This document shows positions 1 to 11,208 of a stretch of DNA of 64,000 nucleotides, piece by piece. Position 1 is the stretch's first letter; the number at the start of each line of letters is the position of its first letter. The notes under the pieces were generated by a model. The model did not search any database and was not told the origin of the DNA. It was given only the letters and a program-made list of their open reading frames with translations. The stretch is from Aselliscus stoliczkanus (lineage: Eukaryota > Chordata > Mammalia > Chiroptera > Hipposideridae): assembly GCA_033961575.1 (NCBI GenBank), contig CM066727.1, positions 2,070,001 through 2,134,000 on the forward strand, read 5' to 3'. Made by a program: the position numbers and the translations under genes.

Positions 1-1595
1 GGGGTTAGTGTACGTGTGTGGCCACCCAAATGCCACAACCCCACGCCTCTCCAGAGCTTGGGCTATATAAAGGTTGAGTTATTCTTTTATAGCATTTGGT
101 GAGAACTCATGATGCATTGGGCTTCTACAAAGACAGCTATGGGGATGCTAGGATTTGTCCTGTCGTTTCAGATCTGCCATAATCTGGAGGTTGTTTCCCA
201 TTCACATTTTGGAGTAAAAGAATGCCTCCTCTGCTCATTGGGCAAAGCGAGCTGTTTCCTATAGGAGATCAATTGTACTCTATAACTGTATGCTGTCACC
301 ATTTCCAAAACGTTTGACCTCCTACTGGGGTACAGTACCGTGTCCCCATCTATAATGTAATCAGCCTGTATCTTGCTTTACACATTTCAACAGATCCTCT
401 TTTTCTGGTGAGTCAAGAAATCATCTATGCAAATGGCATGCTAAGTATTGTAATTGACCAACCGCCTAGCTGACGCCCAGTCATCAGTGGGGCACCCCTC
501 CCCCATGGATCTAGACCACAGTTCCCTTCAAACAAGGTTTTGCACAGTGTTTTCAAAGATATTTTAGCTCCTGCAGTGACAAAAGCCTATTTAGAAACTG
601 CGAGCATAATTTACTGCCCTGATTTGTGACGCAGTTTATGCAATCCGGTCTATTCATGCTACACAGGGATGCATCTTTGTTAGGAAAACACAGGTCTTTA
701 GCAATTGCAAAACTCCACATTACTACATTTTATGATGGAACACAGTAGATTGCGGCAATAAGCCCCCGTGTTTTATTAAACCTTTACACAACTGTGAGAG
801 GTTAATGGGGCTATTATTTTCCCTACTGTCAAAATCCGCGGCAAAGCAGAGCGCTCAGTGCCAGAGTCCCAGCGCAGAGAAGGGGCCAGGCGTTTCTTCT
901 GCAGCAGCATCGCCAGCCGCCCCGGCCCTCCAAGGCCCAAATAAATCACGCTTCAGTAATGCAGCAATGAGGTCCTCTAACGACCAATGTGACACGGAGC
1001 TGTACTTCCAGCAATTAAATAACAAGGTGAGTGGCTGCAACGATGTTATTAGGAAATTAAAGGTGAGTAAAGCAAACCACGCCGATTCTTATAGATTATT
1101 TGCAGGGGGTGGGGGTGGGAGGTTAATAGAACAACATGATATCTGGTTACCTGAGAAATTATGGCCTGAAGAAAATGCCAGTTGCAAACTATTTCTGGAG
1201 TAACGCTTCAAGGTGGAAACCACACAGCGTCCGCTGGGCCGAGGAGGTTAAGGAAGGGCGTCTGCAGCCTGGGAAGCCTCGTCTTACTGAGCGAGTCACT
1301 CAGGTCTATTAAGAGCCTGGCTCCATCCTCTGCCCCTCGTCCCCTCTGCCCAATACCCACCCACAACCCACTACAAGCGCCAAATCTGGGGAGGGGATTT
1401 GGAGAGGCTGGGGCTGCCTGTCACTGCAAATTTTCAAATGACCTTTCTAAAAGCAAGCGTGTGCCCATCAGCAGCTCAGTGACAAACAGACTCACTGAGC
1501 AGGGGCGTGAGGAAACGGGGCCCGCAGACTACAGCAGCCCCCTTCATTCGTGGGGACACGCTCGGACCCCCAGGAGGGCGGGCCACTGTGGGTAG
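1..1595. other. Intronic, no recognised repeat; two strong donor-like sites on plus strand
   Basis: No gene or family repeat recognised. A 132-codon plus-strand open frame at 805-1203 has no domain I know and no clear acceptor. It contains two consensus donor sequences, aag|gtgagt at 1027 and aag|gtgagt at 1063, antisense to CSMD1. They could mark an unannotated antisense transcript or be chance. Confidence 0.4.
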
Positions 1596-1599
1596 TTTG

Positions 1600-2131
1600 A
1601 AACTTTCTTTCTTATACATAACGATGAGAAATTCTACCTTATGAATCAGGCGCAGTAAGAGATTAACAAGGATAACTAATAATACAATGAAATAATTATG
1701 ATGATACACTGCGGTAAAGGTTACATGAATGCCGTCTATCAGAATATCTTATCATACTGCACTCATCTTTTCACTTACAGAGAGGACTGTCAGTCTCTCG
1801 TTGGAGTATCTGAATGGCCAGCATCTCTACTCTTGTGCTTTGGGCCATTTTGAAGTAAAATCAGGGTCACTTGAGCACAAGCCCTGTGATATCTCATCGG
1901 TGGATCTGATAACCAAGGTGGCAGCTGTGTGGCTCGAGGCGGGGAGAGCGTGGGGACACCGGACAAAGGGGTGCTCACCTCCTGGCAGGATAGCGTGAGA
2001 TTTCATCTCACTGTTCAGAATGAATTACGCAAAACTTAAAACTTATGAATTATTTCTGGAATGTTCTATTTAATATTTTCAGACCACAGTTGGCTGCAAG
2101 TACTGAAGCCATGAATAGGGAGAGACTGCTA
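1600..2131 (+). mobile_element. Tigger/pogo-like non-autonomous DNA transposon, copy 1 (5' truncated)
   Basis: Contains the same landmarks as the copy at 37443-37989: the ggcgcagtaagagatt block near 1650, gccagcatctctactcttg near 1818, cgtgagatttcatct near 1993, and an end reading gaatagggagagactgcta followed by TA. The order and terminal sequence match the Tigger-like family I recall whose ends read cggataagggggactactg. The left terminus is missing. No transposase remains. Confidence 0.7.
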
Positions 2132-2830
2132 TACTTTCTGATGTCCTGTGGCACAGAATTTAGATTGATAATGAGATTTTACTACCACTTGCTATCACTT
2201 TGTTATAGAAACTTGAAAAAAGTAATTAATGCCTTGTAGTTTTAGTGTTTCCTTCCATGTAATGGGTATAGTGATTCTAAGACAGCAGTATTTTTTGTAA
2301 TTGATGAGCTATTGAATTATGTGTGCCTCTTTCAGTAACACGTGTGGCTCTGATAACAGGCACGACTGTCCCGTAACCAATGTCCAGCACGTGACTCTAA
2401 AGGAGATATTCCAGCGATCCAGCCATTGATGGGGTTGAATAAAGATGCTGTTTTGACTCGACTTGCTTGGTACTGACTTTAATAAGGCTTATGTCTTCTC
2501 TTTGTGTGTGTTCTTCCCTTTTATGGGTTGATCTACTATTTTGAAAGGTAATAGATTTCTGGTTTTACTCAATCCTCAATAAATGTCGCTACCTTTGTTA
2601 CAGCTCCACATCTGACAACTATGTATTTCCGTAAGTGGAAACACCAGCAGACTGTAATTTCCTAGGGAAGGGACATATTTGATCATCTCCAGGACAGCTA
2701 TCGGTCTTTCCTTCATGCGTGACAGTTGAATTCATGAACAAGATGCGAGATATAAGGACTGAATGAAAGAATGAGCATCACTTTGTCACATGCCTGCATG
2801 TCACCACGTGACTATGAACCTCAGTCATTC
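2132..2830. other. Intronic, mostly unrecognised; weak L2 3' end near 2650-2780
   Basis: The stretch has AT-rich unique sequence. Around 2655-2740 the words actgtaatttcctagggaag and cttcatgcg resemble an L2 3' end in plus orientation, but the match is too decayed to be firm. Confidence 0.3.
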
Positions 2831-2839
2831 CCTAGTAAA

Positions 2840-3560
2840 ATGTGTACCCAGTGACTGCTGTGTGCCTGGGCCTCGGCTCCATGCTCGGCGTATCTATCAG
2901 TAAAGAAAGCAGACAGAAACATCTGTCCTCAAGGAGAGTATATTCTAGTGCGGGAGGTGGAGGCCAGGAAATAAATGAGACATGTGTGCACGCACTCATG
3001 CAAACACGCAGTAAGTATGCACACACAGCACACATACGTGGTATACTGTGCTAAGTGATTCAGCCAGAAACAGAACGGGTAACAGGAAGAGATAAAAGGG
3101 TGGGGGGCCAAGGTGTGCGCAAGTTAGCTAGGTGACCAGGGAGAGCCTTATGGAGAAATGAGCTCCAGGGAGGGAGGAAAGAGCCTCCCTTGAACAGCAT
3201 TTCAGACTGAGGAGATAGAAGAGCAAAGACGGAGGTTGGAGTGTGTCTGGGTCTTTAAGAAACAGCTCCCAAACTAGTGGAGGGGGCGAGAGGGAGCGCG
3301 GACAGCGTGGGACACAAGGCAATCCTGTGGTCCTGTAATACATTGGATTTATTTTGGCTGCAATGGGAAGCTGCCGATGGGTTTGAACAGGAGGATGAAG
3401 GGGTTCCCCTGACACCCGTCTAAGATCACCGGATGTGGTGTGGAGACAGACTGCAGCGGACAGTGCAGAGACAGCGAAGGAGGCGAGGCTGGGGCCGCAA
3501 TGCACGTGAGAGGCGACGGTAGTTTGGAGGTAAAGAGAAATGGCCAGTTCTGGGATTGTT
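2840..3560 (-). mobile_element. L2 LINE fragment
   Basis: Read on the plus strand this is the reverse complement of the L2 3' part. Landmarks in order are ctcaaggagagtatattctag (ccctcatggagcttacattctag in the family), a gaccagggagagccttatgg block, ggctgcaatgggaagctgcc, and gggtttgaacaggaggatga. The order over about 700 bp is preserved. Several open frames here are by-products of the decayed ORF2 region. Confidence 0.75.
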
Positions 3561-3640
3561 CCTAAGCTGAGAGGCTGACAGGAGGGCAGGGACTACACAC
3601 ATAAGATGACCTTCCTCCTTTCTTTCCACACTTTGGAATA

Positions 3641-3796
3641 CAGTAAAACCTTGGATTGCGAGTAACTTGGTTTGCAAGTGTTCCGCGAGACGAGCAAACA
3701 TTTCTGATACATTTTAACGTGGTAAACGAGCAATGTCTTGCAATACAGGTAGTTTGTTTCCAGAATGAATTATGCTCGCAAACCAAGGTACTACTG
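3641..3796. mobile_element. 156 bp MITE with terminal inverted repeats and TA duplication
   Basis: The left end is cagtaaaaccttggattgcg and the right end, reverse complemented, is cagtagtaccttggtttgcg: 16 of 20 positions agree. Both sides are flanked by TA (3639-3640 and 3797-3798), the target-site duplication of Tc1/mariner/pogo elements. The inside is a non-coding sequence with a repeated pattern of gcgag/cgagcaa words. This is a complete short non-autonomous element, probably mobilised by a pogo-like transposase. Confidence 0.8.
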
Positions 3797-3799
3797 TAG

Positions 3800-5280
3800 A
3801 AGTAAAAAGAGACTATTACACACCAGTATCATTCATGTGTTCTTAAATTATTCCAAATTTAAGGAAACAAAAACTATGAATGCAACCATTATAGAGGCAA
3901 TATATGACCCAGGGCAGAAGGAAACCCCTTTTTAATGGTTTATTTTAGAAAGTGGGGTAACTGGTCAAGGTGGGGTACAAAGAGGCCGCACACTGTACAC
4001 TTAGGATCTCATCTTTCACTGTGCATGGCGGTCAAGACATCGTCATGTAATTTCAGGCTAAAACGGGAGCTCCAGAACTTCTTCCATCTGCCCTTAAGTA
4101 ATTATGTCTGACACCAAAGGAAAGCCAAGAAAAATGGAACTACTGAGAGTCTTAATCAAAGACAACATCGATCGATTGTTCTTCATTAACAGGACTGTCT
4201 ATTTGACAACTTGGAACCAATACCATTCTGCTTTGCTTCACGTAGTTTTTTCAAGGTAGGAAAAGAAAAAGAGGGTTGTTCATGGAACCAAGTGCAGTGA
4301 AACGAATGGCTTATAGTCAAAAGTAGAAGAATTATAGGGCCATTGACTTCATAAGGTTCCACTATTGTTTTTTCTTAAGGTGGGTAAGAAGATGCATTGT
4401 GTTTCTCATTTTCTGCACTGAATCACACGTACTGTCCTGCTTGGGAACAAACGCTGATGGCTGCGAATGCTCAGTGTCCAGCATGTGCCATGAAGTCATG
4501 CGAGCAAGTTACGGAAAATCAATCCTGAGTCCCCAAAGTCATCTGTCTTTAACTGAAAGTGGGGAAAACAATCTCTTGCTGAAAACTAAGAACCAGAGTG
4601 AGTTTTCCTTCTCCTCCTCCCTACAGATGTTGGTGTTAGAAGGGCACGGACGGACGGATTATGGCGCCCAATGACTCGCAGGCCTCAGGTTGCTAATACT
4701 GTATTCTGCCAAGGAGACTGTCAAGAAGAAACTACACCGACCGTTCTATCACTTGAAAGTAGACAGTGGCATTTCAATGAGCCCCCACTACTGAAAGGGC
4801 CCATCTCAGAGCCGAGAGGAGCCCACTGCTACTCAGCGGGTGAAATGAGGGGGGTGGGGTGTTGACCAAGGTTACTTCAGATGTCCTCTCTGTTGCATAG
4901 CATTGCCCCTTGATGTTGTCATCTTTTCAAGCTTAAAATGAGAAAATTAAAGCATTCATCAGAAATAATACCTTAATTATCTTCAGGTGTTTCTAAAAAT
5001 ATTATTAATCAATAATTAATAAACCGATGAAAATCTAAAACTTCTAAACCTCTTCATTCTAAGAGTTATGGCAGGAAATCACCTCGTTGTGTGGAAGAGT
5101 CGGAATACGTCCGCAGGCCCCCACCATCTATGCGCGGCTACATTTATATGTTAGGGACTTCCGTGAATCACCACGTAACTTGAAACCAGGGCGTGAGGGA
5201 CCTGGAACTCCAGAGCAAACTTGCTAAAGGTCCCTCAGTTTCCACTGAGAGGACCAAGAGAGCCTGCGGACCGTGTTCCA
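3800..5280. other. Intronic, no recognised feature
   Basis: Moderately AT-rich unique sequence. Open frames at 4399-4865 have no recognisable domain, codon structure or splice context. Nothing else seen. Confidence 0.5.
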
Positions 5281-5284
5281 TGAT

Positions 5285-5480
5285 ACGAGTGAGTCTTTCC
5301 TGTATTTATCCTTCATTATTTAATCAGTAAACGCCGGCTGAGTGCTTATTAGCTTGGGCTATCAGAGGATGACCGAGTGCAGTGCGTCACTCAGCGTGGG
5401 GCAGCAGACAGAGTGCTTCCCGGAGGGGAATCGGCTTTCAAGGAGCTCGCCTTGGACCAAAGGTGCACTCGAGGCAGATC
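5285..5480 (-). mobile_element. L2 LINE 3' fragment
   Basis: The plus strand reads like the reverse complement of an L2 end: a Tn-attaatcagtaaac...ctgagtgcttatt start, a gggctatcagagg block, then gcagacagagtgcttcccgg and caaggagctcgccttgg, which correspond to the family's 'aaggagcttacattct' region. Confidence 0.5.
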
Positions 5481-7185
5481 TGGGGAGCAAACACAATGGA
5501 AGCAGGAGGGAGAGTGTGCAGAAGAGGGTGGCGTGGGGACTGTGTCTCACATCCACACGCTGTGCATCTTTCAAATGCAACAACGGGGAGCTTGTGTTCA
5601 TCTGTCTACGCAACTGTGACTGGTACAAACGCTTTTAATGTACATGTTGCAGTCTCTGCTTACCTACCACATTGTTCCAGCAGAGGACTGGTCAGCTGCC
5701 CTGATGCTTGTGGTCTGCCATCATTAAACCGCAAGCCCCCTGGGGTAGCCCGTGGAAGCCGCCCCGCTCGTCGCCCCCAGCCTCGTCTCCCTCCCTGGCA
5801 CTTCTCGCCCCCCACTTGATGCCTAGAGGGCATCTGGTCCCCTAGAGTCAGAGGCACGGTTCTTTGCCTTGTTTAGGCTTTTGTTGTTTTAAACATCTGG
5901 GTCTTTGGGAGGAGTTGCTGTCTGTGGTTCATCCAAATCTTGAGCATTTTCTATCACCCCACACAGGGTCCCAACAGGCATCAGAGGTCACTCCGGAGGA
6001 GAATGATGGGAAGCAGATTACAGAGGGGCTCACGTTAGGGTAAATCTGGGCAGTGCAGGGACCTGGGCTTGGTGCTAGCTGAGCTGTTCCCACCTCCCAT
6101 GCTGGAAGCAACTGGGGGGAAATTAGTACTGAAATCCCAAGAAAAGGGACGTGTAGGGTCAGCCGCTTTGAGAAGAGCTGTGACCTTTGGTCTTTGCGCC
6201 TTGGGGCAGAGCCGACGGGAGGGGACATGGCAGGGAAGAAACAGGAGGGATAAACAGCCAACCTCACCCGCCTCCTCCCCCCTGCACCTGCCGGGCTTCC
6301 ACACCCCTGCACAGGAGGCGGCCGCTACTGCAGGACGTCAGGTGAGGCTGTAATTCGTAAGCATCGGAGGGCACTTGTGCCTGAGCAGGCACAGGCTTAG
6401 GCTCTGGAGGGAAGAGACGGTCATGTGGTCACTGCTGTCACATGTCTTACTCTCTGAGGAGTCTCAGGAACAGGAAAGACCCATAAAGAATGAAAACCAA
6501 ACTAAGAGGTCAACAGCGAGAGACGTGGGACGGTGGCTCCCAGGGGCCATCAGCCCCTGAGCTGAGCTTTCTCTGGAATATTTTGTTGCAGTATTCTCAC
6601 CAGAACCCTCAGCTGGAGGGACCGAAGGTCTGAGCGATGGCACAGCATGCACAGCGAGGCCGATTCGCTTGCATTTCATGCCCAGAATATCAGCGCCCGG
6701 GGTCACCAAGGGGAAACCAGCTCTGGGAGAAAGCAGGATTCCTAGAAAGAAAGCCCAGTGGACGGCTTGAGAAGAATGAGGCCAACGCCAAAGGCACCGG
6801 CTTTAACATAAATGCCATCTGTGAAGTCACTAGGCGTCCTCCCTGTGAATGATCCGCCCATGCCACCAGCTGACGTCTGTGCAGCAGGTGTCACCGGATG
6901 TGTCACTGACACCCATGACTTTGCCGTGTGCTCTCCCATCCCATAGACATGGCGGGGGCGGCATGCAGAGTGGAGCGAGGAAAGGGGCCTGGTTTTCTAG
7001 GCAGCAGCTCACTGCCCGGACCAGTCCTGCGCTCTGGACTCAGCACCTTCGATTGGCCAACTGTTCTGCGAAATCCGAGGGAGGAAATCTGATGGCCTGC
7101 CCCTCCCACCTCCCAGGGAACGCCAGCTCCCTGCCCACAGCGCACATTCCTCATGTCTGTCTGTTTTGATATGGAGCGGCCCTAA
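5480..7185. other. Intronic, no recognised feature
   Basis: GC-richer unique sequence. Overlapping short open frames on both strands look like chance products of GC content. No splice-flanked conserved coding segment was seen. Confidence 0.45.
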
Positions 7186-7194
7186 TGGGTTTGG

Positions 7195-7395
7195 TTTGTT
7201 GAATATCCAGTGTGTGTCACACAGTGGAACAGGAATTTACAAACACCTTGTCTATGTACTGGACAAAAGTCATTACTGTTTTCATTTTATAGATGATGAA
7301 ACTTGGCTTCAATAAGACACACAATTTTATAGCTGTTGAATCCTGTCTGTGTGGCTTCAAAGCCTACGTCCTTTTGTCTATGAAACAATTACTTT
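7195..7395 (-). mobile_element. MIR SINE fragment
   Basis: The plus strand shows the reversed MIR core: ttttcattttatagatgatg, aaacttggcttcaataaga, acacaattttatagctgttg and a final gtgtggcttcaaagcctacg. This order is the reverse complement of the MIR consensus (tctgtaaaatgggg ... tgggttcgaatcc). Confidence 0.7.
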
Positions 7396-8066
7396 CCTCA
7401 GTCACACCTTCTGTGTAAAGAAATATTTCCATGTACTACGCCCCCCATCTTACAAGCCTCACTGTTTCTCAGTTCCTCATTTTCTCTAATGATTCACTTC
7501 CATGTCTGACCAAAAAAAATAGTTTAATACTGTTGGGAGAAAGGACAAAACACTTTCTAATAGCAAATGAGTAATCACCTATTTGTCAATTCGTGTTCAA
7601 ATAAGAACAGAAGAAATATCTCCTTACTTTTAAAAAAGGCTTCTGCCTAAATGTTACACCAGCAGATAAGTTTGATGGTTCATTGATCAGCCAGGAGACC
7701 TGATATAGATTTGATGTGAGGGCTCCCCTGATATGTGTCTCTCCGTTACTGTGGATCATTTCTGCAAGGCTTTTAACCACAGAAAAATCAATTTCAAAAT
7801 TATTATAACTACCACATCTCCCACTCCGTTGAACACCCTGAATTAAATGGCAACAATAACAAAAATATTAAAACAAACCAACAAAATCTCTTCCTTTCTT
7901 TTTCTGTCCCTCAGTTGCCTTCCTGCTTTATGCGTCCAATTTAACTGGAATGACACTGCCCATGATTATCAAACAGGAAGAGTGATGCAGACATTTACAG
8001 ATTGATTTTTTTTTGGTCAGGCATAAAGCCTTGAGTTGCAGCCAGAGTTCCAGAAACCCACTCTAA
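7396..8066. other. Intronic, no recognised feature
   Basis: AT-rich sequence with several A runs (near 7510, 7860). No gene or repeat family recognised. Confidence 0.4.
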
Positions 8067-8069
8067 TAC

Positions 8070-8395
8070 AGACCGAATGTTGGCACCCCTCAAATTTATT
8101 CTGAAGTCCTACCCCAATGTGGTCATGTCCAGAGGTGGGCCTTTGGGGGTGATGAGGGTGGAGCCCCATGATGGGATCAGTGCCCCGATGAGAAGAGACA
8201 GGAGAGGTGTTCTCTCTCTGCCATGTGAGGTTCCAATGCGAAGACGGACAGAGGTCAGTGAGTCAGCAAGACAGCCCTCCCCAGACACTGAACCTGCCTG
8301 CACCTTGGTCTTGGACCATCCAGCCTCCAGGACTATGACAAATCAATCTGAAGCACCCAATCTATGGCACTTGTTATAAGAGCCTGACAAGTCTC
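8070..8395 (+). mobile_element. MaLR (MLT1-type) solo LTR
   Basis: Follows the MLT1-like LTR order closely: cagaccgaatgttggcaccc, ttctgaagtcctaccccaat, gggcctttgggggtgatgag, ccccatgatgggatcagtgc, ctctctctgccatgtgaggt, ttggaccatccagcctccag and an end at cacttgttataagagcctga. This is a non-autonomous ERVL-related LTR with no internal retroviral genes. Confidence 0.8.
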
Positions 8396-9185
8396 AGACA
8401 CACCCTGTGTCTGCAGCCCGCAGTCTGGGGCCTGGACCCGCCCGCCCTCTCCAGGTGTCAGAGCTCGGGACCATCGTACAGTCGGTGGACGGTTGTTATG
8501 CAGACCATCGGGCAGAAGCCAGGAAATGGACGTACAGTGTGATTATTAAAAGATTTGTACTGTTGCTTGTTTCTGTATTTGTTTAGTGGAATAATTGTTG
8601 GGGATAAAACCTCATGCAGAAGCCCAATGTACCATGCAGATAAAAATGTTTGAACTGGGGGTGCACAAGATAGCCCCGACGTGCCCCCGCTACCATCGGC
8701 TTAGCAGTGGGAAAGCAAAGCCCACTGATCCAAAGCTCCAGTGTAAGGAGCATCACGAGGCCCGGTGGTGGGAAGGCCACGGGACGAGCCACCAGGAATG
8801 AACAGGAGAGGGGACCCAACTGGCTGACGGGCACGGTGTGTGGAACGGATCACCCAGGAAATAAGCAAGCCTGCTCGGCTGTCTCCGTGGGGCCTGCTGA
8901 TCTGCATTTCACGGGGCAGGAAAACCCACAGTGAAACTGACAAAATAAATGTAGCAGAGGTGGGAACACAGCACCAGGGGAACAAAATGAGGGAACCGCT
9001 AACCATTCGGGGGTGTCAGGAGGAGCTTCAAATGGGGAGTCTAAGCACCACATAGGCTTCTGAATACACGGGGGGAGGGCGCTGGCAGAGTAGCACCACA
9101 ACATGGTGAAGGCACAATGGCCCTTTAAGCAAAGCACGGATGAGGGGCGTGCGGAAACACTCCAGAAAAGTGGTGACAGCGGATA
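8396..9185. other. Intronic, no recognised feature
   Basis: Open frames on both strands (for example 8701-9206) lack domains and splice signals. No clear repeat family. Confidence 0.4.
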
Positions 9186-9189
9186 CCTT

Positions 9190-9290
9190 CCTTTATTCAG
9201 CACCATTGACTGAGTGCCGGCTGCCTGCTGTGCGCGTTATATTCTTGTTCCCCTGGAAAGGATGCTGACGTGGCCCTTCAGGCCATGGAT
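9190..9290 (-). mobile_element. Weak L2 fragment
   Basis: The plus strand reads tttattcagcaccattgact, gagtgccggctgcctgctgt, then a frame similar to 'cctactatgtgccaggcact' of L2 in reverse. Decayed. Confidence 0.35.
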
Positions 9291-9349
9291 GACCAAGACT
9301 GTTTTCAAGGAAAATGACAAGACCAGACTTCTGTGTCCCAGAGATCAAT

Positions 9350-9354
<5 letters not shown>

Positions 9355-9391
<37 letters not shown>
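9355..9391 (+). repeat. (GT)n microsatellite
   Basis: Near-uninterrupted GT run of about 17 units, 348 bp downstream (in the intron) of the linker exon of CSMD1. It reads CA in the transcript. Confidence 0.95.
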
Positions 9392-9392
<1 letters not shown>

Positions 9393-9738
9393 TGGGTAGG
9401 AGGAGGCGCAGCCTAGAATGGAGAGAGAAGCTACCATCGAAACGCCTGGCAGTGGGACATTTACTTAGACGAGCTACCCAGAAAGTCCAGTCTCTGGCAG
9501 TGCCCAGTGTCCAGTGAGGGCGGAGAGTGAAGACAGATTCAACCTGCATTTAGGCGATAAAACCAACATGACCCTCTGCCCCACACTCCTCTCTCCCAGG
9601 AAACCATCGGAGGTGGACAAGTCGCAGGGCCGACGCGGGGAAAGCAGTTTCTAGAATGAGTCCTGCACTGCGGCAGAGTTCTCCCTGCGCGGCCCTCTAA
9701 CCGACGCGTCAAACCAGGCACAGGAAGACAGGACTTAC

Positions 9739-9816
9739 AGACAGAGATTTTGTGGCTACTGTCCTTGTTCGGCAGCATCTTCACTCCTCTGGACTTCAGT
9801 TCAATCGCCTTTTTCA
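9739..9816 (-). CDS. CSMD1: CSMD1 coding exon: linker between CUB2 and the next sushi domain (78 bp)
   Basis: The acceptor reads ttgtttcttccag|TGAAAAAGG on the minus strand (boundary 9817/9816) and the donor is TCTGTCT|gtaagtcc (9739/9738). A good branch-point match, tgctaac, sits about 23 bases before the acceptor (9839-9843). Joined to the upstream exon, the split codon G|TG gives Val, then KKAIELKSRGVKMLP, then NKDSSHKISV, and the exon ends on the first T of the next codon (Leu in the human protein as I recall it). Length is 2 + 75 + 1 bases. The segment is a charged inter-domain linker with no cysteine, as expected between a CUB and a sushi domain. From memory, human has S, G and N where this sequence has N, S and I, so the second half of the linker looks less constrained than the CUB exon. 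The next sushi exon was not found below 9739. Confidence 0.94.
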
Positions 9817-9829
9817 CTGGAAGAAACAA

Positions 9830-10654
9830 TACAAAGCCGTTAGCAGGTAAGAACTGAAGACGTTATCACATGGTGCTCTGTCATCACAACATTTCCAGGC
9901 AAAACCGCTTTCCTACCAACCTCTGGAAAATGGGACGCGTTTTAGGACGTTAATGATGCAAAGCCCATGAAGCCTAAGGGCTTGGGAATAATTAATACAA
10001 GGCTGTCAAACAGCAGGACAGTGTCTTGTAACTGCAGTGTCAGAAGCTGAAAGTAACCCGCGGTACTGTTTACCTACTACCCCCAAACCTACTGACCACC
10101 AGCGATGGCAAATTCCACAAAGCATTCTCACTTCACCAGGGTATTCAGAGTTCCCCCTCAACTTAGAGGTAGCAACTGCAGCATTTTCTAAATTTGGTAG
10201 TCATGAAGAAAGGTAGATAAAAATGGAACTTGTTCACTTATTTATTCATATATTCATTTAATCATGCAAAGTTTAGCAAAGATGCATAAATAGAGAGCCA
10301 GGTTGAAAAAAGCACATTTTAAGTGTTGCAGACAATGCTAATACAAGAACACTAGTTCTTCCAGACTCCTATAATATATAGGCAATATTAAAAAAAACAA
10401 ACACATATTATTTTGGTTTCTGAAATCATATTCTCAGACTTAAATAAGTTTCTTGATTTTTCTAGTTAGGTCCTTCATCATACATTTTAAGAATTTTTAC
10501 TCTTCCCATTTCTGAAAAAAAAAATGTGAAGAGGCATTTGTAAAAAGAAAAGAATTTTTTAAGTTAAATATTTTTGTTTTGAATATTAAATTTATTATTA
10601 TGTAAACTAAAATCACACTTTAAACATTTCTGATTTACTTCTGGGAGATTGCAC
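9830..10654. other. Intronic, no recognised feature
   Basis: AT-rich, with several A or T runs between 10390 and 10620. The branch point of the linker exon acceptor lies at its left edge (9839-9843). No gene or clear repeat. Confidence 0.4.
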
Positions 10655-10770
10655 CCAGAGTAGCAGAAAACATGCAGATCTGGGTTCAAATCTCTGCTTA
10701 CAACTTGGTAGCTGTGTGCCCTGGACAAGTGACTTCTCTCAGAGTCTGTTAATTTATCTGTAAAAATGGG
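10655..10770 (+). mobile_element. MIR SINE fragment
   Basis: Plus-strand MIR words in order: cagatctgggttcaaatctc, tgcttacaacttggtagctg, tgtgccctggacaagtgact and tctgtaaaaatggg. Confidence 0.85.
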
Positions 10771-11208
10771 TGTGATGGATACATGTTGGGGTCAACCTGA
10801 CAGGGCTACATGGTGCCAAAATAATTGGTCAAGCATTATCCAGGGCGTTCCTTTCAGAGTGTTTTTGGAAGAGGAAACCATTTAAATTGATGGACTGAGT
10901 AAAGTAGATTGCCCTCCATAGCGTGGGTGGCCTCGTCTAACTGGTTGAAGGCTGAGCTAGAACAAGACGCCGACCGTCTTCTGGGTCGAGAGCCTTCTTC
11001 CCGCCTGCCGACGCCACACGGGGGAACTCGTTGCTTTCCTGCCCTCAGGTCCAGATGGAAACACTGGCCCCTCCGGCCCTTGAGCCCGCCGGCCTTGGCG
11101 CTGGAATGACGCCGTCGGGGCTCCCGGGTCTTGCCCACTCAGCTTGGAGGCCCTGGGCCTTACCAGCCTCCACGATTGTGAGAGCAAGTTTCTTACAGGA
11201 ACTCGGGC
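10771..11208 (+). mobile_element. LTR-like interspersed repeat (family not assigned), copy 1
   Basis: The order of words matches a common mammalian LTR-like repeat: tgttggggtcaacctgac, tggtcaagcattatccaggg, tgatggactgagtaaagtag, attgccctccatagcgtggg, then a GC-rich body with gactc/ggcctt-like repeats, and cagcctccacgattgtgaga near the end. A shorter copy is at 33053. I know the family as ERVL/MaLR-like but do not assign a name. Confidence 0.6.

Larger units (their letters stand above)
1..9738 (-). other. CSMD1: CSMD1 intron after the linker exon (partial)
   Basis: Starts at gtaagtcc next to 9739 and continues beyond base 1. I looked for the expected sushi exon (four conserved Cys, CPDPG-like start) on the minus strand and did not find it, so the intron is at least 9.7 kb. 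It contains L2, MIR, MaLR and Tigger-like remnants. Confidence 0.8.
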
